Shown one piece after another: positions 54,053 through 61,640 of a stretch of 64,000 bases of DNA. Each line of letters starts with the position of its first letter. Position 1 is the first letter of the stretch. The DNA comes from Polaribacter butkevichii (GTDB taxonomy: Bacteria > Bacteroidota > Bacteroidia > Flavobacteriales > Flavobacteriaceae), in NCBI RefSeq assembly GCF_038024105.1, contig NZ_CP150661.1:2065001-2129000 (forward strand), written 5' to 3'. The notes beneath the pieces are model-generated. The model did not search any database, had not been told where the DNA came from, and saw only the letters and a program-made list of their open reading frames with translations. The position numbers and the translations under genes were made by a program.

Positions 54053-54430
54053 TTGAAATCAGAACTACTACATAAACAAGAATCATATAATATTATTGGT
54101 TCTTGTATGGAAGTTCATAAAGAATTGGGGAAAGGTTTTAGTGAAATTATTTATGGTGATGCTTTAGAAATTGAATTTAAAAGACGAGATATTTTATATC
54201 AAAGGGAAGTGAAATTTCAAATATTATATAAAGGAGAAAAAATGTCTCATTATTATTTTGCTGATTTTGTTATTGATAATAAAATAATACTTGAAATTAA
54301 AGCTATTGAATGTTTAACAAACAGCCATATAAAACAAACCCTAAATTATTTAGCTGCATCAAAAATAAAACTTGGCTTATTAGTTAATTTTGGTGAAGAT
54401 AGTTTAACCTATAAAAGAGTAATTTTATAA
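54053..54430 (+). CDS. GxxExxY protein (PD-(D/E)XK-like fold)
   Basis: A 125-residue protein starting at TTG 54053. HKELGKGFSEIIYGDALEIEF contains the family signature G-x-x-E-x-x-Y. Then comes ILYQREVKFQILYKGE, YYFADFVIDNKIILEIKAIE (D...ExK, nuclease-like core) and HIKQTLNYLAASKIKLGLLVNFG. The family is assigned to PDDEXK_3 but has no proven function. It is often found as isolated copies between unrelated genes. Here it sits between map and a methyltransferase, framed by inverted repeats. Confidence 0.92.
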   Translation: MKSELLHKQESYNIIGSCMEVHKELGKGFSEIIYGDALEIEFKRRDILYQREVKFQILYKGEKMSHYYFADFVIDNKIILEIKAIECLTNSHIKQTLNYLAASKIKLGLLVNFGEDSLTYKRVIL

Positions 54431-54440
54431 TTCTCATTTT

Positions 54441-54464
54441 GTGTAATCCGTGTAATTCGTGTCT
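54441..54464 (-). repeat. Right inverted repeat of the GxxExxY cassette
   Basis: GTGTAATCCGTGTAATTCGT followed by GTCT, containing two tandem 'GTGTAATYCG'-like units. Its last bases include the GTG 54459 that starts the methyltransferase. Confidence 0.65.
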
Positions 54465-55229
54465 ATTTTTAAATCCATTCTTAACACCATCCCAAGACCT
54501 TGGTTAATAAAAGCTAGTTACCTAGTAAGGCCAATCATTGCTTTTTCTTTAAAAGGCGATAAATTTACAGATCCAATAGATGGTAAAAGTTTTCGTAAAT
54601 TTTTACCATACGGATATGGCAAACAGCGAGAAAATGCACTTTCTCCTTCTACCCTATCTTTAGAAAGACATCGTTTAATGTGGTTATTTTTAAGAGATGA
54701 AACTTCTTTTTTTACATCCAAAGAAAAACTAAAGACTTTACATATTGCACCTGAGCAGTGTTTTTTAGACATTTTTAGAAAACAAAAAAACTTAGCATAC
54801 ACAACATCAGATTTAGAGTCACCAATTGCAGATGTTAAAGCAGATATTTGCGACTTGCCTTTTGATGACAACTCTTTTGATGTTATTTTCTGTAACCACG
54901 TATTAGAACACATTACAGACGACACAAAAGCAATGCAAGAGCTGTTTAGAGTAATGAAAAAAGGCGGATTTGGTATTTTTCAAATTCCGCAAGACTTATC
55001 AAGAGAAAAAACATTTGAAGACAATTCTATAACAGATAAAAAAGAACGTGCCAAAATATTTGGACAATATGATCACGTTAGAGTTTACGGTAGGGATTAT
55101 TTTGATAAATTACGTTCTATAGGTTTTAGCGTTGATGAAATTGATTACACAAAAAAAATCGCTCCAGAAAAACTAGAACGATTTTGTTTAATGCAACATG
55201 AAATTCTTCCGGTATGTTATAAGAATTAA
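54459..55229 (+). CDS. Class I SAM-dependent methyltransferase
   Basis: A 256-residue protein. The Methyltransf_11-type core is KTLHIAPEQCFLDIFRKQ (modified motif I), TTSDLESPIADVKADICDLPFDDNSFDVIFCNHVLEHI and EQ/ELFRVMKKGGFGIFQIP. N-terminal residues FLPYGYGKQRENALSPSTLSLERHR are characteristic of a Bacteroidota group with unknown substrate. The start is GTG 54459, inside the right inverted repeat of the cassette before it. It ends in a TTAA stop overlap with the convergent gene. Confidence 0.9.
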   Translation: MSIFKSILNTIPRPWLIKASYLVRPIIAFSLKGDKFTDPIDGKSFRKFLPYGYGKQRENALSPSTLSLERHRLMWLFLRDETSFFTSKEKLKTLHIAPEQCFLDIFRKQKNLAYTTSDLESPIADVKADICDLPFDDNSFDVIFCNHVLEHITDDTKAMQELFRVMKKGGFGIFQIPQDLSREKTFEDNSITDKKERAKIFGQYDHVRVYGRDYFDKLRSIGFSVDEIDYTKKIAPEKLERFCLMQHEILPVCYKN

Positions 55230-56545
55230 TTGCCTTTATGTTTTCTTAAAAACTCTCCCATTTTCTCTAATTCTTCATCACCCAAAACAATTACATCATT
55301 TCTTAAAATTTGATATATCCCAGCCTCTAATTTAACCACTTTAGAGTCTCCTTTATAATTTTTATAGGCATCCTTTGCAGCACTTACTTTTGCTCCTTCT
55401 TGATCTATCCAAATAACTTTGTCTTTTTTTATTACCTGGCTCTTATCTTCATAAAAAGCACCAATATATTTATAACCCGATTCTGCACTTAATAACTTAC
55501 CACTAGCAGCACATAAAAAAGAATGTACATCATACATATTTTCTGTATATAATGGATATATCTTACCACCTAAATCACCTCCAAATAGATACCATTCTTT
55601 ATGTACTTTTACCTCACCATCTTTATTGTATTTATCTATGATATCATCCTTTTTTAAGGATTTAAACAACTCTACATTATCAGAAACCTTAACTATTTTT
55701 TTTACATTTAAATCATACACCATTGGCTCACTAGAATTATTTGGGTAGGTAACCAACCTTCCATTTCCTCTTGGTAACATTAATTTACCATAATGCGTAG
55801 CAGTAGCATTAAACGCTGAAACATCTGGTAAAAGAAAGCCATTTTTATCATTCGTATTAAAACAATAAATTTTAGTTGGTTCTTCTTTTGTATTTTTTAA
55901 CAAAATAAAACCTTCAGCATTTAAGCCGTCTTGGTAAGTTGTAGCCTCTAATAGAATTCTACCTCTATCATCTATAACTCCAAAATTACCTGCTTTTGTA
56001 TATAGTGCAATATTATTGGCGTTAAAGGCATAAATACTATCAATTTTTAATGATAAAGTTTCCGATTTATGCTTCCAAATAGTTTTTAGTGAATCTATTT
56101 TTTTATGTTCTTTTTCCTTTCTAATACGCTCCTCTTCTTCTTTTTTTACCTTAATTTCTATCTCTTCAATGGTTTCTTTAATTAAAATAAGGTTTTCTAA
56201 GTTACTTGCATACTCTTCTGAAGTTTTGTTATTGGTAAGTAAAAAGTATTGCCTACTGTAAGATTCAGCTTTTTTTAAAAAAACCAAACGTTCTTTATCC
56301 GTACTTTGATACAAATAATTTTCATAATAGATTAAAGATGCTAAAGAAGCCACATTTCTATCTGTTATGGTATCCATAAATTTTAAGGATTTGTTAAACT
56401 GCACCAAAGCCTCTTTGTAGTTAATACTTGTTTCTATAGCTTCTTTTGCCCTCTTTATATACACATTAGCTATGTCTTGATTTGACTGTGCATTAATTAG
56501 TGTAAAAGTAAATAAACATAAAAGTGTTAGAAATAATTTTCTCAT
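55226..56545 (-). CDS. Exported coiled-coil protein with WG-like repeats
   Basis: A 439-residue protein with a signal peptide (LFLTLLCLFTFTLINAQ). A helical, TPR-like N-terminal part (about 25-130) is followed by a charged coiled coil (ETIEEIEIKVKKEEEERIRK, about 120-155), then beta segments of the YTKAGNFGVIDDRGRILLEA type that recall WG repeats. No enzymatic motif is seen and the function is unknown. It lies on the minus strand, 63 bases downstream of the apbE end, so the pair apbE then this gene does not obviously share a promoter. Confidence 0.65.
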   Translation of the reverse strand: MRKLFLTLLCLFTFTLINAQSNQDIANVYIKRAKEAIETSINYKEALVQFNKSLKFMDTITDRNVASLASLIYYENYLYQSTDKERLVFLKKAESYSRQYFLLTNNKTSEEYASNLENLILIKETIEEIEIKVKKEEEERIRKEKEHKKIDSLKTIWKHKSETLSLKIDSIYAFNANNIALYTKAGNFGVIDDRGRILLEATTYQDGLNAEGFILLKNTKEEPTKIYCFNTNDKNGFLLPDVSAFNATATHYGKLMLPRGNGRLVTYPNNSSEPMVYDLNVKKIVKVSDNVELFKSLKKDDIIDKYNKDGEVKVHKEWYLFGGDLGGKIYPLYTENMYDVHSFLCAASGKLLSAESGYKYIGAFYEDKSQVIKKDKVIWIDQEGAKVSAAKDAYKNYKGDSKVVKLEAGIYQILRNDVIVLGDEELEKMGEFLRKHKGN

Positions 56546-56608
56546 AATAATACTAAATGGTCTAAGTTATAAAATGCAATATAATAAAAAGACAGCATTC
56601 AAAACTCA

Positions 56609-57601
56609 CTACTTATAGGCATTTGTTTTATATTCTTTTAATTTTCCATTTTTATCAATAAATAATAAAATAGCATCTATATTTTTATGATTCTCTAAAA
56701 ACACTTTTGCATTATTTAATCCCATTGCCATAAAAGCTGTAGCATATGCATCTGTATCTGCACAATCTAAATTAGCTATTACAGAAGCACTTAACAAATT
56801 ACTTTCTATTGCATACCCCGTTTTAGGATTTACTGTGTGCACATATTTTTGCCCATCTTTTGTAACTCTAAATTTTCTATAATTACCCGAAGTAGCCATA
56901 GATTTATTAGATAAATTGATATTTCTAAACCCCTTTATACTATCTTTTTTTATAGGATCTACCAATTTAATAACCCAAGGATGATTTTCTTTTTTTACAC
57001 CTTTTGCTCTAATTTCACCACCAATTTCTATTAAATAATTCGCTATGTTTTTACGATCTAAAAAACGAGCAACCACATCAATTCCAAATCCTTTAGCAAT
57101 AGAATTAAAATCTAAATAAATTTTAACATCTTGTTTCTTTACTTTACCATCAACAATTGATACTTTATCTAAACCAACATATTGCATTTCTTGTTTTACC
57201 TGCGCTTCCGTTAAATTTATTTTTTCTCTTTTAGGACCAAATCCCCAAGCATTTACAAGGTTACCAACCGTTGGATCGAAATATCCATCGGTTTCTTTAT
57301 AAATTCTTTTCGATTTTTTAAAAACTTCTAAAAATAAATCGTCTACAACTACGGTAGAATCTCCTTTATTAATTTTAGAAATATTTGAATTAGGTATATA
57401 GGTAGACAAAGACTTGTTCATTAAAAAAAACAAGCTATCAATAGATTTTTGATAGTTCTTAGGTGCGTCTAAAATGATTATATTATAGGATGTTCCAAAA
57501 ACATATCCTTTTAAAGTAAAATCTTTTGGTGCATTTTTCTTAGAACAAGAAAGAACAACCAATAGAAATGTGATAAAAATAATTTTATTTTTAAGTATCA
57601 T
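56609..57601 (-). CDS. apbE: FAD:protein FMN transferase (ApbE)
   Basis: A 330-residue protein. Signal ends at LLVVLSC (lipoprotein). Motifs: KGYVFGTSYNIII, LSTYIPNSNISKIN, DFNSIAKGFGIDVVARFL, IEIGGEIRAKG, YVHTVNPKTGYAI and CADTDAYATAFMAMG with the metal-binding Asp cluster. The enzyme attaches FMN covalently to threonine of Nqr/Rnf-type subunits; no such target is in the window. TACTTTTG at 57621-57628 on its strand fits a promoter box. Confidence 0.95.
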   Translation of the reverse strand: MILKNKIIFITFLLVVLSCSKKNAPKDFTLKGYVFGTSYNIIILDAPKNYQKSIDSLFFLMNKSLSTYIPNSNISKINKGDSTVVVDDLFLEVFKKSKRIYKETDGYFDPTVGNLVNAWGFGPKREKINLTEAQVKQEMQYVGLDKVSIVDGKVKKQDVKIYLDFNSIAKGFGIDVVARFLDRKNIANYLIEIGGEIRAKGVKKENHPWVIKLVDPIKKDSIKGFRNINLSNKSMATSGNYRKFRVTKDGQKYVHTVNPKTGYAIESNLLSASVIANLDCADTDAYATAFMAMGLNNAKVFLENHKNIDAILLFIDKNGKLKEYKTNAYK

Positions 57602-57620
57602 AAATTATAGAATGTTTCTA

Positions 57621-57628
57621 CAAAAGTA
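57621..57628 (-). promoter_or_regulatory. TAnnTTTG -7 box of apbE
   Basis: On the minus strand TACTTTTG, 19 bases before the apbE start. Confidence 0.55.
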
Positions 57629-57685
57629 GAACATAAAGTTTTCATAAAATATCAATAATAGTACTTTTTTGTAGCTACAATTCGT

Positions 57686-57693
57686 TAAATTTG
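57686..57693 (+). promoter_or_regulatory. TAnnTTTG -7 box of the ompA-like gene
   Basis: TAAATTTG, 24 bases before ATG 57718. It is divergent from the apbE promoter, with about 60 bases between the two boxes. Confidence 0.55.
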
Positions 57694-57717
57694 TTAACTT
57701 AATTTAATCTTTTATAA

Positions 57718-58563
57718 ATGAAAAAAATATCAATCTTATTATTAACAGCTATTACGGTTAGTTCTTGTGTTTCTAAAAAAGAATTTGCTTCTTTACAAGC
57801 AGAACATAATGAAACAAAAACAGAATTAGTAGATACAAAAGCTAGTTTACAAAAGTGTCTAATTGAAAACGAAAAAGAATCTACCAAAGTGTTTACCTTA
57901 ACAGAACAGGTAAAAACATTAAAAGAGGATAAAAAAGGTGCCTTAAAACAAGTTGAAAACTTAACAGTTTTAACTCAATCGTCTTCTGATAACATTAAAA
58001 ATGTTATTTCTCAATTAAGTGAAAAAGACAAATACATTAATGGTGTTAGAAAAGCAATGAGCCAAAAAGATTCAATAAATCTTGCTATTAAGTATCACTT
58101 AACTAAAAACTTAACAGACGGAATTCAAGATAAAGACATTGAAGTAAATGTTGAAAAAACGGTTGTGTTTATCTCTATTTCTGATAAATTATTATTTAAA
58201 AGCGGTAGTTATAATGTAAACGAAAATGCATACTCTGTTTTAGATAAAATTGCAAAAGTAATTAAAGATCAACCAGAAATGGAAGTGATGATTGAAGGAC
58301 ATACAGATACAACTCCTATCAAAAGAAATTTAATTCAGGACAACTGGGATTTATCTGTGTTAAGAGCTACTTCTATAACAAGAGTTTTACAGTATAAATT
58401 TGGCGTTAAACCAGCAAGATTAATTGCTGCAGGTAGAAGTCAATATGTACCATTAGTGCCAAATGACTCTAGTGTTAACAAAGCAAAAAACAGAAGAACA
58501 AAAATTATTATCATGCCTAAATTAAATCAATTTTTTGATTTGTTAGAGCAAGATAAAGAATAA
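57718..58563 (+). CDS. OmpA-family peptidoglycan-binding lipoprotein
   Basis: A 281-residue protein. Lipoprotein signal (LLLTAITVSSC), then a long coiled coil (about 25-115), and a C-terminal OmpA domain: LLFKSGSYNVNENA, VMIEGHTDTTPI, NWDLSVLRATSITRVL, RLIAAGRSQY and NKAKNRRTKIIIM. The coiled coil would span part of the periplasm and the OmpA domain would hold the peptidoglycan. No barrel domain is present. A terminator follows. Confidence 0.93.
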   Translation: MKKISILLLTAITVSSCVSKKEFASLQAEHNETKTELVDTKASLQKCLIENEKESTKVFTLTEQVKTLKEDKKGALKQVENLTVLTQSSSDNIKNVISQLSEKDKYINGVRKAMSQKDSINLAIKYHLTKNLTDGIQDKDIEVNVEKTVVFISISDKLLFKSGSYNVNENAYSVLDKIAKVIKDQPEMEVMIEGHTDTTPIKRNLIQDNWDLSVLRATSITRVLQYKFGVKPARLIAAGRSQYVPLVPNDSSVNKAKNRRTKIIIMPKLNQFFDLLEQDKE

Positions 58564-58585
58564 TTTTATGCTGAAATAACAATTA

Positions 58586-58615
58586 AAAACCATCTGAATT
58601 TCAGGTGGTTTTTTT
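58586..58615 (+). terminator. Rho-independent terminator of the ompA-like gene
   Basis: AAAACCATCTGA pairs with TCAGGTGGTTTT (one G-T pair), followed by more T. Confidence 0.85.
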
Positions 58616-58645
58616 GATTTAAAAAAATTAATTATCATATACAAA

Positions 58646-59365
58646 ATGGACAAATTAAAAAACAAAAAAGCAATTATAACTGGTGGAGGAAGAGGTCTTG
58701 GAAAAGCAACTGCACTGGCATTTGCTAAAGAAGGAATTGATGTAGCAATTACAGGTAGAACAGAAACGGTTTTAAAAGAAACGGTTGCAGAATTAAAAGA
58801 CCTTGGGGTAAATGCTACTTACTCAGTTTTTGATGTTAGCAATTATGAAGAAGTAAAAAAAGGAATTAAAAGTATTATAGCAACTTTTGGTACGGTAGAT
58901 ATTTTAGTAAACAATGCAGGAATTGCTGCTTTTGGTACGCTTAACGATATGGAAGTTAGCAAATGGACCCAAATTATACAAACCAATGTTATGGGGATGT
59001 ATCATGTAACAAAAGAAGTATTACCTTATTTAATAGCTAAAAATGAAGGTGATATTTTTAATATTGCATCTACTGCAGGATTAAACGGAAATGCAACCAC
59101 ATCTGCATATTCTGCCTCTAAATTTGCCGTAATTGGCATGTCGGAATCTTTAATGAAAGAAGTCCGTAAAAACAACATTAGAGTATGTACACTAACACCT
59201 AGCACTATTGCATCAGACATGTCTATAGAACTAGGTATTGCAAACAAAGATTCTGAAGACAGTGTTTTACAGCCAGATGATTTTGCAGAATTAATTGTTA
59301 CAGGATTAAAATTACCAAGAAGAGCCATGCTAAAAGGTGCTTCTTTATGGTCTACAAATCCATAA
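58646..59365 (+). CDS. Short-chain dehydrogenase/reductase (FabG-like)
   Basis: A 239-residue SDR. TGGGRGLGKATALAFAKEG is the NAD(P) loop, DVSNYEE the acidic turn, NNAGIAAFG motif II, IASTAGLNG the catalytic Ser region and YSASKFAVIG the catalytic Tyr and Lys. Typical 3-ketoacyl-ACP reductase-like, but with no fatty acid genes nearby the substrate is open. Confidence 0.92.
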   Translation: MDKLKNKKAIITGGGRGLGKATALAFAKEGIDVAITGRTETVLKETVAELKDLGVNATYSVFDVSNYEEVKKGIKSIIATFGTVDILVNNAGIAAFGTLNDMEVSKWTQIIQTNVMGMYHVTKEVLPYLIAKNEGDIFNIASTAGLNGNATTSAYSASKFAVIGMSESLMKEVRKNNIRVCTLTPSTIASDMSIELGIANKDSEDSVLQPDDFAELIVTGLKLPRRAMLKGASLWSTNP

Positions 59366-59387
59366 GTTTGTACTTACAACTTAAACA

Positions 59388-59440
59388 AGAACGAGGTATA
59401 AAGTTGTAATTATTCAACAATTTTATACCTCGTTTGTATT
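59388..59440 (+). terminator. Hairpin after the SDR gene
   Basis: ACGAGGTATAA (59391-59401) pairs with TTATACCTCGT (59423-59433), extended by AAAC/GTTT; the T tail is weak. Confidence 0.6.
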
Positions 59441-59507
59441 TAAAATTATAAACTTATTCTAATACCACTTTAAGATGGTTTCTTGTTTTTAGCGACTTGA
59501 CTTTCTC

Positions 59508-59555
59508 AAAAAAATCAACTAACTTCTAATCTAAAACTTTAATTTGTGGTTTTAG
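59508..59555 (+). repeat. Left diverged direct repeat around an orphan lipoprotein
   Basis: AAAAAATCAACTAACTTC (59509-59526) recurs at 61201-61218. Both copies continue with related sequence: TCTAATCTAAAACTTTAA here, TCTGATATAAAACATTAA there after a small indel, then TTTGTGGTT versus CATTGTGGTT. Confidence 0.6.
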
Positions 59556-59913
59556 GCAATTATTGGCACAACAAAATCGAATAAGAATACAATTTGGCTT
59601 TTAGCTATTTTATTTTTTCTTTTTCTGTGGTCAATCTTGCATTTTCAATCAAGAAAAAATTATGTAACTAAAGAAGCGAGAAAATTTTAACCCCACTTTT
59701 AGAAAACAGTATTAAAGCAACTGAATAAAGCACTCTAAATAGGCTTAGAACCTTTAATATACTCTTACGGAATTGATACCCAAAAGAAATTGATAATTTA
59801 CATTAGAAAATGACAATACTACAAAAACAAAGCCAAATTATAAGCCATTACAAAAAGATGTCAATTAGATTAGAAAATAGAAATTTATCATTACCTAATA
59901 AAAACAATAACTA
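59553..59913 (+). pseudogene. Possible gene remnant in a 600-base gap
   Basis: The stretch 59366-59966 has no intact gene. One short frame (59556-59690) without a normal start encodes KNTIWLLAILFFLFLWSILH followed by FQSRKNYVTKEARKF and looks like a membrane helix of a real protein. Further on, YGIDTQKKLIIYIRK (near 59770-59810) could be another piece. The pieces are in different frames with stops between them. It may be the decayed relic of a small gene; nothing else is seen here except the flanking repeat and terminators. Confidence 0.3.
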
Positions 59914-59917
59914 AAAA

Positions 59918-59937
59918 AGCACCTTATATAAGGTGCT
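59918..59937 (-). terminator. Terminator of the orphan lipoprotein gene
   Basis: AGCACCTTATATAAGGTGCT is a perfect 20-base palindrome. Read on the minus strand it is followed by TTTTT. Confidence 0.8.
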
Positions 59938-59966
59938 TAGTGGTAAGTAAATTTATATTTAGAAAA

Positions 59967-60998
59967 TTAAAAGGAGGCATAATAACTGTTTGTAGGAACA
60001 ACAAATGTATATGACCATCCATTTATATGAAAATTAAAGGTTCCTTCTGATATTGAAACTCTACGAACTCTAAAAGATCCACTACTCCTAGAATTCCTAC
60101 CAATAAAGTAATGATTATTACTACCACTACTAGGAACATTTGGACGAATCCATAAAGACCTACTAGGTCTTCTAAATTCTGTGTAATTGGAAGAACTATT
60201 TAAACTATATGAGGAAACAGAATAACGGTAAAATCTATTTCCAACCCTAACCCAAGTAGAAATTCTAGAATAGTAATCATATCTATACCACCAGTTAGAG
60301 CGATTTCTTGCCCTGCCAGCATCATAAAAAGCTAAAAAATAATTATACCTGTAACCCAAAATTCGACTAATACTTCTAGGAGGACTTGCGTTACTTTTTT
60401 TAAGGTTATATTGTGTAAACGCATCTTGATACTTATTATCTGTTTCTATAAATTGTTTTAAATCAACAAAATCCTCGTCAATCTTCAACTCACCACGTAA
60501 GTTAATCAACTCAGAAACAGGCTCTTCAAAAACAGTATGAACACCAAATACTGACCTTTTTAAATATTGCTGATTCTTATTAAATAAGACACTTGCTTTT
60601 GCCGGGTCAATAAGTTCTAAGCTATTTATTTCATCCGAAATACTTTGAATACTTGTAAAACCTATTTTGTTTCGCATTGAATAAACGTTTTTCAATAGCC
60701 CCTCATGATACTTTATTACACTTTCTTTTACTACTACAGAATCAATTTTTAGAGGGTTAATTCGGGGGGTATTATTAGTTTTCTCAATCTTTTTATCTTC
60801 AAAAAAAGCTTCTGTAGCTATCTTATTATAATACTCTTTTAAAGTTAAAATTTCATCTAATTTTTTTTCAGCTTCTTCTTTATTAGAAAAACTTAAATAA
60901 CCTATCTCATTTGAGGCTGTTGTTTCCACATCCTCATTTATTTCAGAACAGCCAGTATAAAACAGGGCTATGAATACAATAAATAATACTTTTTTCAT
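59967..60998 (-). CDS. Lipoprotein of unknown function with Arg/aromatic-rich tail
   Basis: A 343-residue protein with a lipoprotein signal (FIALFYTGC, Cys at about 17). The helical N-terminal half (about 35-200) is rich in Lys and Glu. From about residue 205 the composition changes to Arg, Tyr, Trp, Ser and Asn (RNRSNWWYRYDYYSRISTW, RFYRYSVSSYSLNSSS, RRPSRSLWIRPNVPSS). It ends in strand-like segments. No family recognised. The gene is the only intact one in a segment bounded by diverged direct repeats. Confidence 0.6.
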   Translation of the reverse strand: MKKVLFIVFIALFYTGCSEINEDVETTASNEIGYLSFSNKEEAEKKLDEILTLKEYYNKIATEAFFEDKKIEKTNNTPRINPLKIDSVVVKESVIKYHEGLLKNVYSMRNKIGFTSIQSISDEINSLELIDPAKASVLFNKNQQYLKRSVFGVHTVFEEPVSELINLRGELKIDEDFVDLKQFIETDNKYQDAFTQYNLKKSNASPPRSISRILGYRYNYFLAFYDAGRARNRSNWWYRYDYYSRISTWVRVGNRFYRYSVSSYSLNSSSNYTEFRRPSRSLWIRPNVPSSGSNNHYFIGRNSRSSGSFRVRRVSISEGTFNFHINGWSYTFVVPTNSYYASF

Positions 60999-61200
60999 TT
61001 TAAAATTTGTTTAGTTGGTTAGAAACTCAAATCTAGTAAAAAATGATAAGTAAGTTTGACTACCGACAAGAAAACTTGAGTATATAAACGAAAAGTATTC
61101 ATAAAACTTTGGGTTATTTTTATTGAAAACTTTCTTGTTGTTCCCCAAAAAGACGTTTGCCCTTTTATTTAAAAAGAAAACGAGACTAAGTATTGAAAAC

Positions 61201-61268
61201 AAAAAATCAACTAACTTCGTTTAACTTCTGATATAAAACATTAAAACGTTCAATATCATTGTGGTTAA
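61201..61268 (+). repeat. Right diverged direct repeat around an orphan lipoprotein
   Basis: This is the second copy of the 59508-59555 repeat, sharing AAAAAATCAACTAACTTC exactly and the next 35 or so bases with several changes and a 9- to 10-base indel. Confidence 0.6.
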
Positions 61269-61274
61269 ACAAAC

Positions 61275-61640
61275 CTACTCCAACACCTTAATAAAATCTT
61301 CAAAAGCCACATAGTAAGGTTGGTCTTTAAAAACCGGACTTTCAACACTTTCTGCATTGGCAATTCCTACGCCAGCAAACCAAACTTTGGCGTTCTGTTT
61401 TTTGGCGTGATTTTTAAAAGTCTCCATCCAAATGGCATCATACTCATTTGGATTCTGAATATTATTAGTTGCTTTTACCAAAACAAAAATAGTAGGTGCT
61501 CCTTTTTTAAATAACACAAACTGAGGATGTCTTTTTAACTGACTATTAATAGCCTGAAACTCATACCCCATTTTTATAAGCTTCTCGCCAACAATATTCA
61601 TTGCTAAATTATGCAATTCTTGTGCTGTTAAAACCTGCAT
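61275..61640 (-). CDS. Conserved hypothetical protein, possibly degenerate PD-(D/E)XK-like fold
   Basis: A 121-residue soluble protein. NIVGEKLIKMGYEFQAINSQ, HPQFVLFKKGAPTIFVLVKA and AKVWFAGVGIANAES resemble the helix-strand-strand core of restriction-endonuclease-like folds, but the ExK position reads VxK, so nuclease activity is doubtful. Its ATG overlaps the helicase stop (TAATG), so it should be translationally coupled to the helicase. Some relatives are labelled as a quinone-reductase subunit, which nothing here supports. Confidence 0.7.
   Translation of the reverse strand: MQVLTAQELHNLAMNIVGEKLIKMGYEFQAINSQLKRHPQFVLFKKGAPTIFVLVKATNNIQNPNEYDAIWMETFKNHAKKQNAKVWFAGVGIANAESVESPVFKDQPYYVAFEDFIKVLE

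Noticed and set aside
61011..61202. 63-residue minus-strand frame upstream of the orphan lipoprotein
   Set aside because: Phe/Asn-rich low-complexity translation, no promoter or homology cue; it lies in the A/T-rich spacer next to the direct repeat.
61275..61640. Na(+)-translocating NADH-quinone reductase subunit label for the 121-residue protein
   Set aside because: No iron-sulfur Cys cluster, FAD or NADH motif is present.
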